Assembly: GCA_964016985.1 (NCBI GenBank)
Contig: OZ024835.1
Location: forward strand, 999,501-1,063,500
Direction: 5' to 3'
DNA from: Anodontia alba
Taxonomy: Eukaryota > Mollusca > Bivalvia > Lucinida > Lucinidae
DNA length: 64,000 nucleotides
Below the pieces are notes generated by a model. The model did no database searches. It saw only the letters and a program-made list of their open reading frames with translations, and was not told the origin of the DNA. Positions 1-10,944 of the stretch are shown here, piece after piece (position 1 is the first letter of the stretch; each line of letters starts with the position of its first letter). The translations under genes and the position numbers were made by a program.

Positions 1-198
1 ATCATATAACTGAACAATGCCACAATTTTACATAATCCAATCTAAAGGATCTGAACGAAAGCTAACAGCTTATTAAGTTCATCTCCTAATACATAAACTT
101 GTAATATAGATAAGTGGGAAGCAGCAACACATGATAATTAATACTTATGATGGACAAAAACATTATACCAGACAAGAAAACAACAAAAATATTTGAAG

Positions 199-243
<45 letters not shown>
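199..243. repeat. Poly(A) run
   Basis: An uninterrupted run of about 45 A. It lies beyond the 3' side of the minus-strand reverse transcriptase fragment, but it reads as poly(T) on that strand, so it is not that element's tail. It creates a spurious poly-Phe ORF on the minus strand. Confidence 0.9.
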
Positions 244-245
<2 letters not shown>

Positions 246-420
246 TGAAAATAAGAAGATGGAAGCGACATCCGGCAAAGCCGATTTTAAAATTTCCTTT
301 ATTTCACACTTTTATATTCTTTAATCAAAGACGGGCTACGGACTTCTCCAGTGATAATGTACATAGATGACCTTAGTCTTCCGTTGTTAAGGCCGGGGAA
401 GGAAGAAGTAAAGCAGGAAA

Positions 421-1842
421 TCAGATACTGAACCTTTTACTATTCTCTATGAATATTTGAACCGCTGAAAAAATCTGATAATTTTGATTAATTGATAGTC
501 GTTCATTGCCATTTAGAAGAGTTCTTAATGTAATGTTAGGTATTGTGGTCAGTCTTCGGAATAGTTCATTTCTCTGGGCATTAAATCTTCCACAAGTGAA
601 AAGATAATGATATGCATTTTCTATTGCCGCTCCGCATGCACATGCTGGGGATTCTATTATGTTCTTTAAGTACAAATCATTGTTTAGGGAGCTACAGCCT
701 GTTCGGAGTCGCGTGTGCAGAATTTGGACCTTCCTTTTTCCGTGATAAAAATATTTTGGTACCTTTGACTTATCTCGATTTAAAAATGATTTAAATGAGT
801 GCAGTGAACTAATTTGTTTAGCGGTTCCAGGTAAATTATTCCAATCTCTTATAACTGATGGCATAAATGACGAATAATAAAGTTGTGTTCGACAGTTTAT
901 CGTAGTATAGTCATCTGCGTTCCGTAGATTATATCTGGAAGTTTCACTAACTGATGGGGGAACAAGAGACGAAAGGTAAGGCGGAGTTAAGTCGTGTTGC
1001 ATTTTGAAAAATAAATTTAGTTTATGTTTGGATCGTCTGTCTTGTAAAGATTGCCACCCGATTTCTTGGTACAAAGCTTGTAATGATACTAAAATTGTTG
1101 ATCCTGTAGCAATTCGTGCAGCCTCATTTTGAATTTTATCTAGCTCTTGTTTTTCGTACTGAGTGCAATTATCCCATACCATGTTGCCATATTCCAAAAT
1201 AGGTCGAATAAAAGATAAATAAATAGTTTCCAAAGATTTTCTATCGAGACTAAATTTCAATCTTCGCATAATATTTATTCTCTGCCAGGCCTTTACTTTT
1301 ATGTATTCTATATGAGTATGCCAAGAACAATCGCTAGACAGAAATATACCCAAATGTTTGTGTGAATTGACCTCAGTAATTTGGTTATTTTCCATGTAAA
1401 TGTACGGGTGGTTTGGTTTATTAACTTTTCGAGAAATTATCAAGGATTCGGTCTTCAAAGGGTTAAATGTAACCAGCCATTTTTTTGCCCATGTTGAAAT
1501 TTTGTGAATATCAGAATTTAAAACTTCAGCTGTTGTTAATGGGTTTTCGACTATCATATACAGAGTTGTATCATCGGCAAATAATCTTATGTTTGAAGCA
1601 ATGTCGGAAACTATATCATTGATAAATAAAAGAAATAGTAATGGTCCTAATATAGAGCCTTGTGGCACGCCAGCTGTTACAGTTACCCAATTAGACATGA
1701 CACCAGGCAATACTACCCTCTGTTTTCGATTTTTTAGGTAGTCTTTGAACCAATTTAGGGCAGTGCCTGTGATACCAGCTGCCTTTAATTTACATAACAG
1801 TCCATTGTGCCAAACCCGATCAAAAGCTTTGGCCTTCCTGAT
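421..1842 (-). pseudogene. Non-LTR retrotransposon reverse transcriptase, 5'-truncated
   Basis: Open frame of about 474 codons on the minus strand. The first Met is at 1710, but RT homology runs upstream to about 1836 (AKAFDRVWH, RT motif A) and a stop at 1843-1845 closes the frame. Then come VPQGSILGPLLFLLFINDI (motif B), FADDTTLY (motif C, catalytic DD intact), KTESLIIS, HLGIFLSSDCSW and RPILEYGNMVWD. The C-terminus has a Cys-x-Cys...His...Cys knuckle (CACGAAIENAYHYLFTCG), usual at the end of jockey/CR1-type ORF2 proteins. The endonuclease and the first part of RT are absent, and there is no internal stop after motif A. It is typical of incomplete target-primed reverse transcription. A second copy of the same family lies at 49209-49863 on the plus strand. 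The exact clade (jockey, CR1 or RTE-like) is not resolved. Confidence 0.9.
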
Positions 1843-1900
1843 TTAGGTGCATTTTCGATCGATTCTAACCCAGAACCAAATTTCTTTTTTCCACCTACAA
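1838..1900 (-). pseudogene. Fragment resembling a mariner transposase HTH region
   Basis: A minus-strand frame different from the adjacent RT reads FGSGLESIENAPKSGRPK. This resembles the second helix-turn-helix stretch of mariner transposases, where a pattern like G-x-E-S-x-E-D-x-P-R-S-G-R-P is common. The similarity stops where the reverse transcriptase begins. It may be the insertion target of the RT fragment. Recognition is by motif only and the piece is short. Confidence 0.4.
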
Positions 1901-2049
1901 ACCGTGTCATAAGACATAATAGTAGATCCGTAAACAACAGAAATGTCCGCAAATAATTTGTGTCAAAGAACAACCTATCTTAGAGCGAGCCTTTCTTCTG
2001 GCCCGTATTTCCGCCTTATTGGCAACACTTTTACCCAAATTTACTAAGA

Positions 2050-2508
2050 GCGAGTTCGATCAGCTACCGGACTACAGTACCGGAAGTCGAATTACCATGT
2101 TTATTCAAAAGTGTGATCGAACGGCCTTTGGTTGATGACCGTTTAACAAACATGGCGACACCCATGGCTTGAGTATTGTTTATAAATAAATTTTGGAGCT
2201 TGCACATAAAAATTTAAGATCTAAAACTATTCTGTTATTTTTTCCGCCAATTATTTCTATCATAGTGCTTCCTTGAAACATCTTTTTACATATATGCATG
2301 CTTTAACAACACTTAAAATGCGTATTGTCTCACTGACGGGCAAAATGTCATACCTTTCGTCGCCATCTTTGTACCAGAACAACCCACGCTGCGGTCTGGT
2401 TCTACTAGAGTGACGTCATGACTTTCCCGCCATTGAACCAGAGACAGTTCGATCAAAGTTTGGTTACATGTAACTACGGTTAACCGCGGTACGTGATAGA
2501 ACTCCTTC
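2050..2508. mobile_element. Possible miniature inverted-repeat element (MITE-L)
   Basis: The ends are imperfect inverted repeats: GAGTTCGATCAGCTACCGG near 2052 matches the reverse complement of ...CGGTACGTGATAGAACTCC near 2490-2506. The ~455 bp between them has no long ORF and contains a TGACGTCA site at about 2411. A related end (GAACTCCTCCTGTAAG) recurs near 3170. No clear target duplication was found. Confidence 0.4.
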
Positions 2509-2549
2509 TACAGTAGTTAATGACTGTGCATATTCAAATAGCAATTAAT

Positions 2550-3080
2550 CTATCTTTCAGTTATAATTATGGGCCCATGTACACACCACCGTGTAGATAT
2601 TGGATAGCGATATACAGGTGTTTTTTTATTTCTTTCAATTTCCACATGGATATCGAGCAACGACACAATAAGCAATTCTTTTGGAATACCCCTTGTATGT
2701 AGAAACATATACATACATAGGTAAAACAAAAGGCCCCGCACTGATCCGTAAAGAGCTTGGCGAAAAACAACGTACTGAGAGACATAAAAAAGAGGGTGGT
2801 CAGAGCACCTGCAACAAAATACTGATATGGGATTCCGTTGCTGCACATGCACAATTAGCAAAGGTTTATTATAAACTATTACAATGTCATTTCCATCCTC
2901 ATTTCTCCCCATTTCTGTAATTTCACCTAGAATGGGTACCACGACAGCAAACATGGCCATTTTTAGAAACATTGAGTAAGTGTTGTTGCTATCTTCTTGC
3001 TTTACAATGTCATCTCCACTCTCAGTTTTCATCATTTCTGTGATTTCGCCTAGAATGGGTTTATTCCACTCCGGTAGCAA
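2550..3080 (-). CDS. Unrecognised 176-codon ORF containing a duplicated peptide
   Basis: I do not recognise this frame. It contains PILGEITEM twice, in KPILGEITEMMKTESGDDIV and VPILGEITEMGRNEDGNDIV, separated by a hydrophobic stretch (MFLKMAMFAVVV). The duplication is the DNA repeat at 2883-3128. The C-terminal half is low-complexity and cysteine/aromatic rich and overlaps other open frames, so it is probably not coding. The repeated section could be a duplicated exon or chance coding in a duplicated non-coding segment. Confidence 0.2.
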   Translation of the reverse strand: MLPEWNKPILGEITEMMKTESGDDIVKQEDSNNTYSMFLKMAMFAVVVPILGEITEMGRNEDGNDIVIVYNKPLLIVHVQQRNPISVFCCRCSDHPLFYVSQYVVFRQALYGSVRGLLFYLCMYMFLHTRGIPKELLIVSLLDIHVEIERNKKTPVYRYPISTRWCVHGPIIITER

Positions 3081-3128
3081 AATTGGTCATTAACAGAACA
3101 TTGACTAGTGTGGTTACTGTCTTATTCA
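2883..3128. repeat. Two tandem ~121 bp units
   Basis: Unit 1 (2883-3003) and unit 2 (3004-3128) both begin CAATGTCATYTCCA and share CACCTAGAATGGGT-like and ACATTGA blocks at the same spacing. They are diverged, particularly in the middle. No third unit was seen. Confidence 0.6.
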
Positions 3129-3535
3129 GGCGTCTTGTCTACTGAAGACATTTCTGATACAATAGAATAGAACTCCTCCTGTAAGAAAAGAAGACGTATG
3201 ACGGAAGCGACAATTGTAGATCAAGATCAGTATACGCAGCCGCACAGACTGATCAGGTTCTACGCTGTTTACCAGCATAAAATCCGTTCCTTGAAGAGTA
3301 TAAGCAAACAGCGAACGGACAGGCTGATCTGGGCTACCAGGTTCGCCTGTATCCTAACTTCTTTTTCGCGTAGAACACCCACACACGCAAAAAAAGCAGA
3401 AATAATTTAATCAAACCAAAAAGAGATCATTTTTCATTTATACAGTTGTTTATACGTTTTGCTGAAAGGAAGAGAATTAGTTGAAGGAGGAAAACGAGCC
3501 GGCCCATGTAAGAAGAGTACTTATCTAATAGGTGA

Positions 3536-3600
3536 CCAACAAAGGATCCGGCAAGCCTGCGCATAAACAGAGTCTTAGCAGAGCCTTTGCTGGTCGCAGG
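3536..3600. repeat. MITE-J type hairpin (variant)
   Basis: Inverted repeat with arms built around ACCAACAAAGGATCCGG and AGCAGAGCCTTTGCTGGT. It has the layout of the GATCAG-type palindromes elsewhere in the window but a diverged core. Confidence 0.5.
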
Positions 3601-3969
3601 CGCGTAGAAAGGTCTTTCAGATAGTTTCATGCAAGAACCAAATGAACGTGTCTAGTCCTATTAGTTAGCTGCGCACGCACATTTGAAGGTGCTGAAATCG
3701 GAGAATGATAAGGGCCCTTTTCTTATGTTTCGCCTCAAATGTAGAAGATTCTATAAGAAATTTGAGTGACAACGATTTCTAATCAATAGTGTAGATTTTT
3801 AAAATCATGTTCTGTCATATATATCTAAAGTAAAATGTCAATTTGTATCAATAAGTAAACATTTAGCACTAAAAAGGCTATATCAGCAGATTACATATTA
3901 TTGATACTGTTCCTTACTTCTCTCAGAAAATAAGAGCTTGACATTGCATTCATATTATTTTGACACTTA

Positions 3970-4148
3970 CCTTCCGCTGATTCACGAAGGGCAGTTTTCA
4001 GTTTCTGGCGAAAGAATGTGTACAATACTGGTTAACCGCTTAGAGGACTAGGCCTGCCCAGTAAACGTGTGGTTAGGTAAACTGACCGCGCTCGACATGA
4101 CCCCATTGGGTTGACTGGGCCGTAAAACCTCAATACAAACAAACAAAA
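3970..4148 (+). mobile_element. SINE, 5'-truncated body with tail
   Basis: This matches the 3' body of the full SINE at 36647-36954 (shared CTGGTTAACCGCTTAGAGGA, TGGGTTGACTGGGCC and AAAACCTCAA) but lacks the tRNA-like head. It is flanked by TTTTGACACTTA (3958-3969) and TTTTAACACTTA (4149-4160), an 11/12 direct repeat that fits a target-site duplication. It ends in a CAAACAAACAAA-like tail. Confidence 0.8.
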
Positions 4149-4191
4149 TTTTAACACTTAAAAGAGTAGATCATCGAATGACAAGTTATTA

Positions 4192-4217
4192 GTTTTTTTT
4201 TTTTTTTTTTTTTTTTT
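4192..4217. repeat. Poly(T) run
   Basis: About 26 consecutive T just after the truncated SINE, likely the tail of a minus-strand retroposed piece or simple-repeat growth. No element was recognised. Confidence 0.8.
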
Positions 4218-4561
4218 GTTTTTTATTTTTCAAAGGCAATAGGAGAATGGCAATTCGCTTTTGTGTATTTAAAATAAGGCTTGAAAAATCATTCAAGTCT
4301 ATTTGAAATGAAATGATAAACCTTATTTGCTGCCATCTTGCCTCGCCAAGGTCTATATAAACTGCATATATTCAGTATGAAAAAAAAACCTAGTTGTTTT
4401 ATCTTTGGTGAGCAGGATGATGTTCAGTCAATATTAAGAAAACTAGTTGAAAACGTTGTCCGTTTTTATCCATAGTCAACAGGTTAAAAGTTAACAGACA
4501 GGTAACAGCCCCGTCCCTTTGCAGTGGGCAGATTGGAACATTTGGCGCTTGAGTACTTCAT

Positions 4562-4640
4562 CCAATACGAAAACACGCCTATTCAAATATATAGAAAATT
4601 TCACCACCAAAATCTGAAAGTTTACAGATAAAAAATTCGG
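4562..4640 (+). mobile_element. MITE-A fragment, left end only
   Basis: The sequence from TACGAAAACACGCCTATTC through the ACCACCAAAATCTGAAAG arm matches the left end of MITE-A and then stops before the central palindrome. Confidence 0.75.
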
Positions 4641-5227
4641 CGTTGATTTCTATCCTGAGGCTTTGCACTTCAGCACGACAAGGCAGCTCTTGAATAAAAT
4701 CTATCGATCACAGACAAATCAACACATGTGCACAACACAATACCAGGAAAATACCTCATGGAGTGATAATAAATCTGTTAAGGTGTTGTGATAATTCTTG
4801 TTTTATATTTTCTGGTCAAAATAAAGTTTGCTTTTGAAAACTCCAGTCTCTCAAGAAATTGGCAAAACATTATGACATAACCTGGGTATCTTATATTTTT
4901 GATCAGCCTGCACATCATCGTAGTTTGATGAAAACATGTTATATTTTTCGGTATATTCTATAGCAATGAAACATTCTGTAAGCGGACAGCGAAGGCCCAG
5001 ACCCTGGTGAGACTGGGTGGATGGGCTTGCTGATATGTGCATTCAGTATTAGCCATTGCATGTTTCTTTTATCATGTTGTGCGCACAAATGGCTCATTTC
5101 AAGTAGACATATTAGGCCTTTAATGGGTCGTAAAACACTAATCCAATAATTGTGTTGTTTTATATCATGTATGAACGAGATAATCACCTGCCATTAGCGG
5201 TCAGCGATGGCCCAGGTCGACTTACTT
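4641..5227. other. No recognisable feature
   Basis: AT-rich DNA. Around 4970-5010 there is a faint trace of the palindromic GGACAGCGAAGGCCCAG motif of MITE-J. I see no gene or RNA here. Confidence 0.5.
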
Positions 5228-5500
5228 CATTACGAAAACACGCCTATTCAAATATTTCGAAAATTTCATCACCAAAAAACTGAAAGTTTTTAGATAAAAT
5301 TCCGATATTTTTCATATTTCTGCTCAAAACATAGATTGTGAGTACTCGTTAGAACCGCCTCGCCGAGGCGGTTCTAACGAATACCCACAATCTATGTTTT
5401 TAGCAGAAATAAGAAAAACAATGTATACCCCTGTAAACCCCTGTTTTACTATATAAAAGTGGGGTGTAAGATCAAAACCAATAGATATGTTTTCGTGGTG
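5228..5500 (+). mobile_element. MITE-A copy 1
   Basis: MITE-A consensus as read across the window: left end CATYACGAAAACACGCCTAT, an arm with a CACCACCAAAAA block and a small TTTTCAGAT/ATCTGAAAA hairpin, a ~93 bp central palindrome centred on CGCCTCGCCGAGGCG, then an arm containing a TAAACCCC...GGGGTTTA hairpin and TATATAAAAG, and a right end that is the inverted form of the left (ATAGGCATGTTTTCGTGATG). This copy keeps all these parts; its right end reads CGTGGTG. There is no ORF, so it must be non-autonomous. No clear target duplication. Confidence 0.9.
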
Positions 5501-5887
5501 TGATCCGGGCCTTTTTTGACAGCTTAAAAAAATAGTGGACACGGCAGAGTATATCGATTTAGAGAAAAGGCCCTGGTCAAGCTGTGCGTATACGCATGCT
5601 AAACTGGATTTTCACTTTTCTTATTTGGCATAAAGCCCCCTTTCCCACGATGTGCATCATACCTAAAAGACTTAGAAGTAATTGTAGTGTCAATAAGAAT
5701 GTTTTCCCAGTACAATATTAGTGGTCAGAAAAATAGTTCCTGATTCTAGAATTCATTCTACAGTTTCTAAGGTGCTTTAATATAGATTCTCGTTAGACAT
5801 TGACATCTCGCTATTAGTTATACCGTACAATTGTGATCGACCAGTATTCGAAACAACAATCACTTGATTAGTAACAGTACACTACTT

Positions 5888-6123
5888 GGGCCGCGCTTTG
5901 CGACAATGTGGCTTCGGGCATATGCAAACAGCGAAGGCCCAGATAAGCCAGTGCATCCACGCAGTCTGATCAGGGCCGTCGCTGTCCACTAACAAAATCA
6001 TTGGTCGCTACACAATGTATCAGTGGAGAGCAAATGCCCGGATGAGACTTTGCACTTGCGTAAGATGAATCTGAATCTCAGTATCATGCGCATGCGCCAA
6101 GACATTTTTCGCTTGGCCCGGCC
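5888..6123 (+). mobile_element. MITE-J full copy 1
   Basis: MITE-J is ~200-235 bp with ends GGGCCGCG and a CGCGGCCC-like inverse, an internal TCTTCGGGCATATGC block, then a ~66 bp palindrome of the form GCGGACAGCGAAGGCC...GGCCTTCGCTGTCCGC. After it come an AGAATGTATGAATGG-like block and a GCGCATGCGC block. This copy ends TTTTTCGCTTGGCCCGGCC. The palindrome at 5923-5987 is partly decayed. Confidence 0.7.
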
Positions 6124-6260
6124 AAAATAATCAGAAAGGAAATACCGAACAAAACAAAAGATAGAAATTAAGCAACACCAAACATAGCTGACCGTGATCA
6201 AGTCGCTCATCAAAGATCAGTTTGATCTGGGTCTACTTTGTTTGGCCAGACATGTCTGTC

Positions 6261-6376
<116 letters not shown>

Positions 6377-6410
6377 ATGCGCAACGCACGAAAAGGATCC
6401 TTATGCAAAC

Positions 6411-6476
6411 GCGGACAACGCAGGTCCTGATCAGCCTGCGCAATTGCGCAGGCTGATCAGGACCTTTGTTGCCCGC
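6411..6476. repeat. MITE-J palindrome
   Basis: Near-perfect 66 bp palindrome with arms GCGGACAACGCAGGTCCTGA and TCAGGACCTTTGTTGCCCGC and core GCCTGCGCAATTGCGCAGGC. A further decayed half-copy follows at about 6515-6585 (CTGGACCTTCGCTGTTCGC). Confidence 0.85.
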
Positions 6477-6589
6477 TTACAGAATCAATATATACCGTAG
6501 TATATGTTGATTAAAAGAGAATGCCCAGATCAGACTGCACGCATGCGCATGCGCATCTGGACCTTCGCTGTTCGCATATGGCATAAGGG

Positions 6590-7035
6590 TCTTTTTACCA
6601 CTTTGCGCGTCAAATGCTGTTTTGTGATCTCTTTCGTCGAGACTGCATTGTAGAAGACAAATTCTTAGATAATTGATCATTTCCGAACAAACTAAAACTC
6701 TTCACCTAAAAGTACAATTTCTTGTTCCCATAAAATTGTTTCCTGTTTGAAAAGATCTGACTGTGAACTTGTTATGATAACATGGCATATTAAATTCATT
6801 CACCAAGACTGAAGACAAAGATTCAATATTTGTCTCATGGCTTTGTTCGAACGTCGGAAGTTTCATATGTGATGTTTGTTTTGCCATTACTTTGTTCCTA
6901 ACCACTCCTTCTGTTGGTGCCTTGGGAAGGTCGTTGTTTCATCTCTGTATTCGTTTAATTTTTTATGTTCTCGGAGATGTTGCACTGATGAGTTTTGTGT
7001 ATACCACGGCAGAACTAAGGGCGAGGGTTGTGGCC
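6590..7035. other. No recognisable feature
   Basis: Moderately AT-rich sequence without a convincing ORF, RNA or repeat. Confidence 0.5.
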
Positions 7036-7039
7036 ACCT

Positions 7040-7300
7040 AAAATCGATTTAAGCCGCCTAGTAATATTTTACTGACCGTTCCAAGGTGCTGCTTCTGCTA
7101 TTGTTTACTTTATCTATCATTGTATGTCTTTGCATGTATATCTTAATGAAAACTTTATTTTGGATAGCCTTTTGGCCATATTTTGGGAAGAAACTGTCCT
7201 TTTGGCTTTCTGCTTATAGTGTTTTGATTGTGGTGCCGTTATTTCAAGTGCGCCCTTCTTTCTTTTGGTGTCTTGGACGGAAGGTATTAGGTAATTGTAT
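7040..7300 (+). repeat. Dispersed repeat P, copy 1
   Basis: This shares TTTTACTGACCGTTCCAAGG, a T-rich stretch and TTTTGGTGTCTTGGA with related blocks near 24200-24300, 32390-32520 and 61670-61880. It lies in a T-rich, hydrophobic open frame. It could be the 3' part of an unrecognised retroelement; nothing identifies the family. Confidence 0.5.
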
Positions 7301-7502
7301 CGATTCCTGATCGTTGCCTTCCTTTCTATTTATAACAGCGATCATGGAAACGTTTTGAAAGTAAGTATGTGATGAAAATGAAAGAGTTTATAAAATATGA
7401 TAGAGAACAACTGAACGGTTAGTGTTGACCAAAATCTAGCAGCATCAACTGTACCTTGTCATATATGAGCCAGCGCACGACTAAACCTACAATAAGACTT
7501 GT

Positions 7503-7570
7503 GCGACCAGCGAAGTCTCAGATCAGACTGCGCTTCCGCGCAGTCTGATCTGAGGTTTCGCTGATCGCAT
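7503..7570. repeat. MITE-J palindrome
   Basis: A 68 bp palindrome with arms GCGACCAGCGAAGTCTCAGA and TCTGAGGTTTCGCTGATCGC and core CTGCGCTTCCGCGCAG. Confidence 0.85.
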
Positions 7571-7949
7571 GTGCCCTCTACAGCCTCCAGGGTATCAAAA
7601 AGGGATTAACGAGAACCCTTGCCTGCATTTGCATTTTCTGGATATACTCTCTAACACTTGTGGTGTTTTTGTTTTACGCCGGCTTTAGAACTTATTGAGC
7701 CCTCTACTTTGTTTCATCACAGTGTTTATGATAATATGTGATTTGATTATGTTCAGTTTTCACTGAAGAGGGTCCCTTTGCGTCTGAACTAAGAGAGAGG
7801 TATCCATTTAGTAAAAGTAGTTCGCGTTTCCAGTTGGTTTTTAGCTTACCAGAGCCAAAGGCTCGGGGGAACTTATAGGATAGACAGTCGTCCTCGTCCA
7901 TTGTCAAAGTCGTTAACGGCGTCTGCGTCGTCGGTGTCGTCATTTGTTT

Positions 7950-9160
7950 TTCGAACTACATATTTGTTAAACAACTGTTCAGATTGAAACCTAATAACAT
8001 GTGGAGCCTCCATGAGGTGAGGAGACAAAAGTTTGCTCGTGAGGTCTGGTTCACATGAACAAGTTGACCGCCACACCCATACATGGTAAAAATCTTTAAA
8101 AGTCTTTCAGGAACCAAACAACCGATTACCTTGAAATTTTGTATGCAGCATTGGTGGCTCAGGCCTTATCAAATTTGTTCAAATAATGACCCTTAATTGA
8201 CGTATTTACGGCACGGTCAAATTTGGTAACTTAGGCTTTTGTTTGGGAAAAGGCGAAACAGTGGATTTTACTGACTCTGTTGTAGCCTTTGACACCAACG
8301 ATGATTAATGCAGTCAGCTTAAAGAACTTTTATAAATACCAATGGTCAAAGTCAAGTAATGACCTTTGTCCTGGGTGCCTCAGATTCAGACATTACGAAA
8401 ACACGCCTATTCAAATACACTGAAAATTTTACCACCAAAAAATGACAATTTTTCAGACAAAAAATTCTGATATTTTTCATATTTCTGCTCAAAATATAGA
8501 TTGTGGGTACTCGTTAGAACCGCCTCGCCGAGGCGGTTCTAACGAGTACCCAAAATCTATGTTTTTGAGCAGAAATAAGAAAAATAATGTATACCCCTAT
8601 AAACCCCAGTTTTACTATATAAAAGTGGGGTTTAAGGGGGTCAAAATTATATAGGTATGTTTTCGTGATGTGTGTGACTTTAAAGCTGTTTGGTTGATTG
8701 AAAACAAATAACATGTGGAGCCTCTCTGGGATGGGCGAATAAAAGTCGGTGCGTAGGATCTGGGTCACATGACAAAGCTGGCCGCCATGCCCATCTGTAG
8801 TTAAAACCCCTTGAAAGTCTTTTTCTTGGGACTCAAAGGCATTGTAGCCTATGACATGAAAGCTTATTTATGCAATCAGCTAAATAAACTTTTATAAATA
8901 TCAAAGATCAAGGTCATTCACTGACCTTGGTCCTAGATCCCTTAGATTTAGCATTTTTAAAATGTTCGCTAAAACCGCTCGGCTGATTGAAACCAAATTG
9001 CATACAGAGCCTCAGATGGGTTGTGAAATCAAAGATAGTTCATGGGATCTAGGTCCTATGACCAAGATGGCCGTCATGCCCATATATGGTAAAAATGATT
9101 TAAAATGGCAAACAGTAACATTCATGTTCGGGTGTTGTTCTGATCTAGGTTAACTCTTTC
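7950..9160 (+). repeat. Repeat block K (three degenerate units, interrupted by MITE-A)
   Basis: Units near 7986, 8698 and 8989 share CATGTGGAGCCTC, a GGTCACATGA-type stretch and an ARGTTGRCCGCCATGCCCAT-type segment. Between them are GACCTTTGTCCTGG-type blocks. No coding potential. MITE-A copy 2 sits between the first and second units. Confidence 0.6.
8391..8670 (+). mobile_element. MITE-A copy 2
   Basis: Complete copy with both ends (CATTACG and CGTGATG), near-perfect central palindrome and TATATAAAAG box. It is inserted in repeat block K. Its flanks (TTCAGA before, TGTGTG after) give no target duplication. Confidence 0.93.
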
Positions 9161-9289
9161 ACTGCCACAGGCGATAATAATAGGCTTTTGCAAACAGCAA
9201 AGATCCAGATGAGGCTCTATCTGGATCTACGCTGTTTGACATTCAGTCTATCAACTTTACATATAAACATCTTTCCAGGCGATAATTTT

Positions 9290-10274
9290 CATGAATTGTG
9301 TGGTATATATGGACCTCAGACCATTTCAATGCGCAGTTTTAGGTGGGTTAAAGCTTTTAAAGCTGGAACATTTTCTGTTGAAGATGATACCCGTCCTGGA
9401 AGGCTTAAAACCTCTGTTACCAAGGCTAACATCGCTGCTGTAAAGATTGTGGTCGAACAGGATGCGCGATTGTCTGTCAAAGATATAGCTAGTTGTACTG
9501 GCATATCAGAAGGCAGTGTGCAAACAACTCTGAAAAAAGCGTTTGGACCTGAGAAAGGTTTGCGCTAGGTGGGTACCTCATTTGCGCACTGAGGAGCAAA
9601 GGCACAACGCCTTTAATGTGCCCGGGAACTTTTGAAAACATACAAAGGCCATAATAGTCGGGTTATTTCAAACTTGCTAACAGGTAATGAAACTTGGATG
9701 CACATGTTTGAGCCACAAAGAAGGGCGGATAATAAGCAATGGAAGCGAAGAGATCAAAAACGCCCATGTATTGCCAAGAGAACCATAAGTTCGAAGAAGA
9801 TGCTGTACGCAATTTTCTTTAATTCAAGTGGGCCAGTCGTTCAAGTGCCTTGTCCATCTGGTCATACAGTCACTGGCCGATTCTACAAGAATTCTGTACT
9901 GAAGAAAGTGAAAGAGTTTTACAAAAAAAAAACAACAACAAAAAAACGATCAAGCAAAGGACCTTTTACACGACAACGCCTCCTCTCATAAGTGTGAGGT
10001 TGTTAAGTCTTTTTTTGGCTTCAAAAAGGTGAAAGTTTTAAACCATCCACCAAATTAACCTGACCTGAGTCCCTGTGACTTCTTTTTTTTCCAAGGCTTA
10101 AGAAAATGCTTTCTGAAAATAAGTATACGTCTAGAAGTTCTCTTGACAGCGGCGCTATTTATCAGTGTCTCCAACAAATACCAAAAGAAGACTATTTATC
10201 TGCTTTTCGCGACTGGGTAAAAAGGCTACAAAAAATGTGTTTCAGTTAAGGGGGAATACTTTGAGGGTTTGTAA
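9290..10274 (+). pseudogene. Mariner-family transposase pseudogene
   Basis: The N-terminal part reads WVKAFKAGTFSVEDDTRPGR followed by an HTH-like stretch (LSVKDIASCTGISEGSV). A frameshift near 9548 moves to a frame reading ARWVPHLRTEEQ. After a stop the catalytic part reads LTGNETWMHMFEPQRR, MLYAIFFNSSGPV, then, beyond an A-rich insertion near 9920-9950, LLHDNASSHK, HPPN*PDLSPCDFF and GEYFEGL* at the C-terminus. The spacing fits a mariner DDE/D protein. The first catalytic Asp of the usual TGDETW is Asn here, and there are at least two frameshifts and several stops, so it is dead. TIRs were not located. Confidence 0.88.
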
Positions 10275-10347
10275 TAAAATTATGTTTGATAAAACGTAGC
10301 ACTGAAGTAATCCGAACCCAGTGACACAACTTTTTGCAGGACCCTCC

Positions 10348-10676
10348 TACAGTCAAATCTCGTTATCTCTACTTCACTTATCTCGAATAACTTCTTATCT
10401 CGAAGTGAAAATCTGGTCCCTGTTTAAACAAGAAAATCTAACATTAGGTAACAAAATATTGTGGGAAAGAGGAGAAATTGCTCCTAAGGAGTATTTCTCC
10501 TCTTTTCCATAACAATTTTAATATATCTCTAACTTCAGGAGACAAATTACATATTCATTTGTGAAATGTGGTCGTTCGATTTATTTTTTCCTCAACTCTG
10601 CAAATCTGATATGTCGAGGTACGGATATCTCGAAGTATTTCAGAGAGTCCCTTCGAGATAACGAGAGTCGACTGTA
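10348..10676. mobile_element. MITE-C, complete copy
   Basis: It begins TACAGTCAAATCTCGTTATC and ends GATAACGAGAGTCGACTGTA: terminal inverted repeats of about 20 bp including a TA at each edge, as expected for a Tc1/mariner-type MITE with TA targets. The centre is a palindrome formed by AGAGGAGAAATTGCTCC and GGAGTATTTCTCCTCT. Length 329 bp, no ORF. The other copy (38886-43845) is split by a large insert. Confidence 0.88.
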
Positions 10677-10944
10677 CTACCATATTTATTCTAAATATAG
10701 GGACAATTGGACGAGTGGCAGTGTAGATCCTGATCAGACAGACAAGCCTTGGCAAATAGTGTAGACATATGAGATGCCACAAACTGTGGCGTCAGATCTG
10801 GGTCTACGCTGCTACTCTAATGCCTAACTGCTAAATGCGGCGTCAGATTTGGGTCTACACTGTTTTCTGAGGCATGTCTGTCCAAATATGTACTTAACTT
10901 TTTACCAATATCTTGGCTTATTCAGCACAAGACACATTGATGAC

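Noticed and set aside
199..243. Poly(A) tail of the reverse transcriptase element at 421-1842
   Set aside because: That element is on the minus strand, so its tail would appear as poly(T) in the given sequence.
2567..2854. 95-codon minus-strand ORF as a membrane peptide
   Set aside because: It overlaps another frame, has no motif and lies in AT-rich low-complexity DNA.
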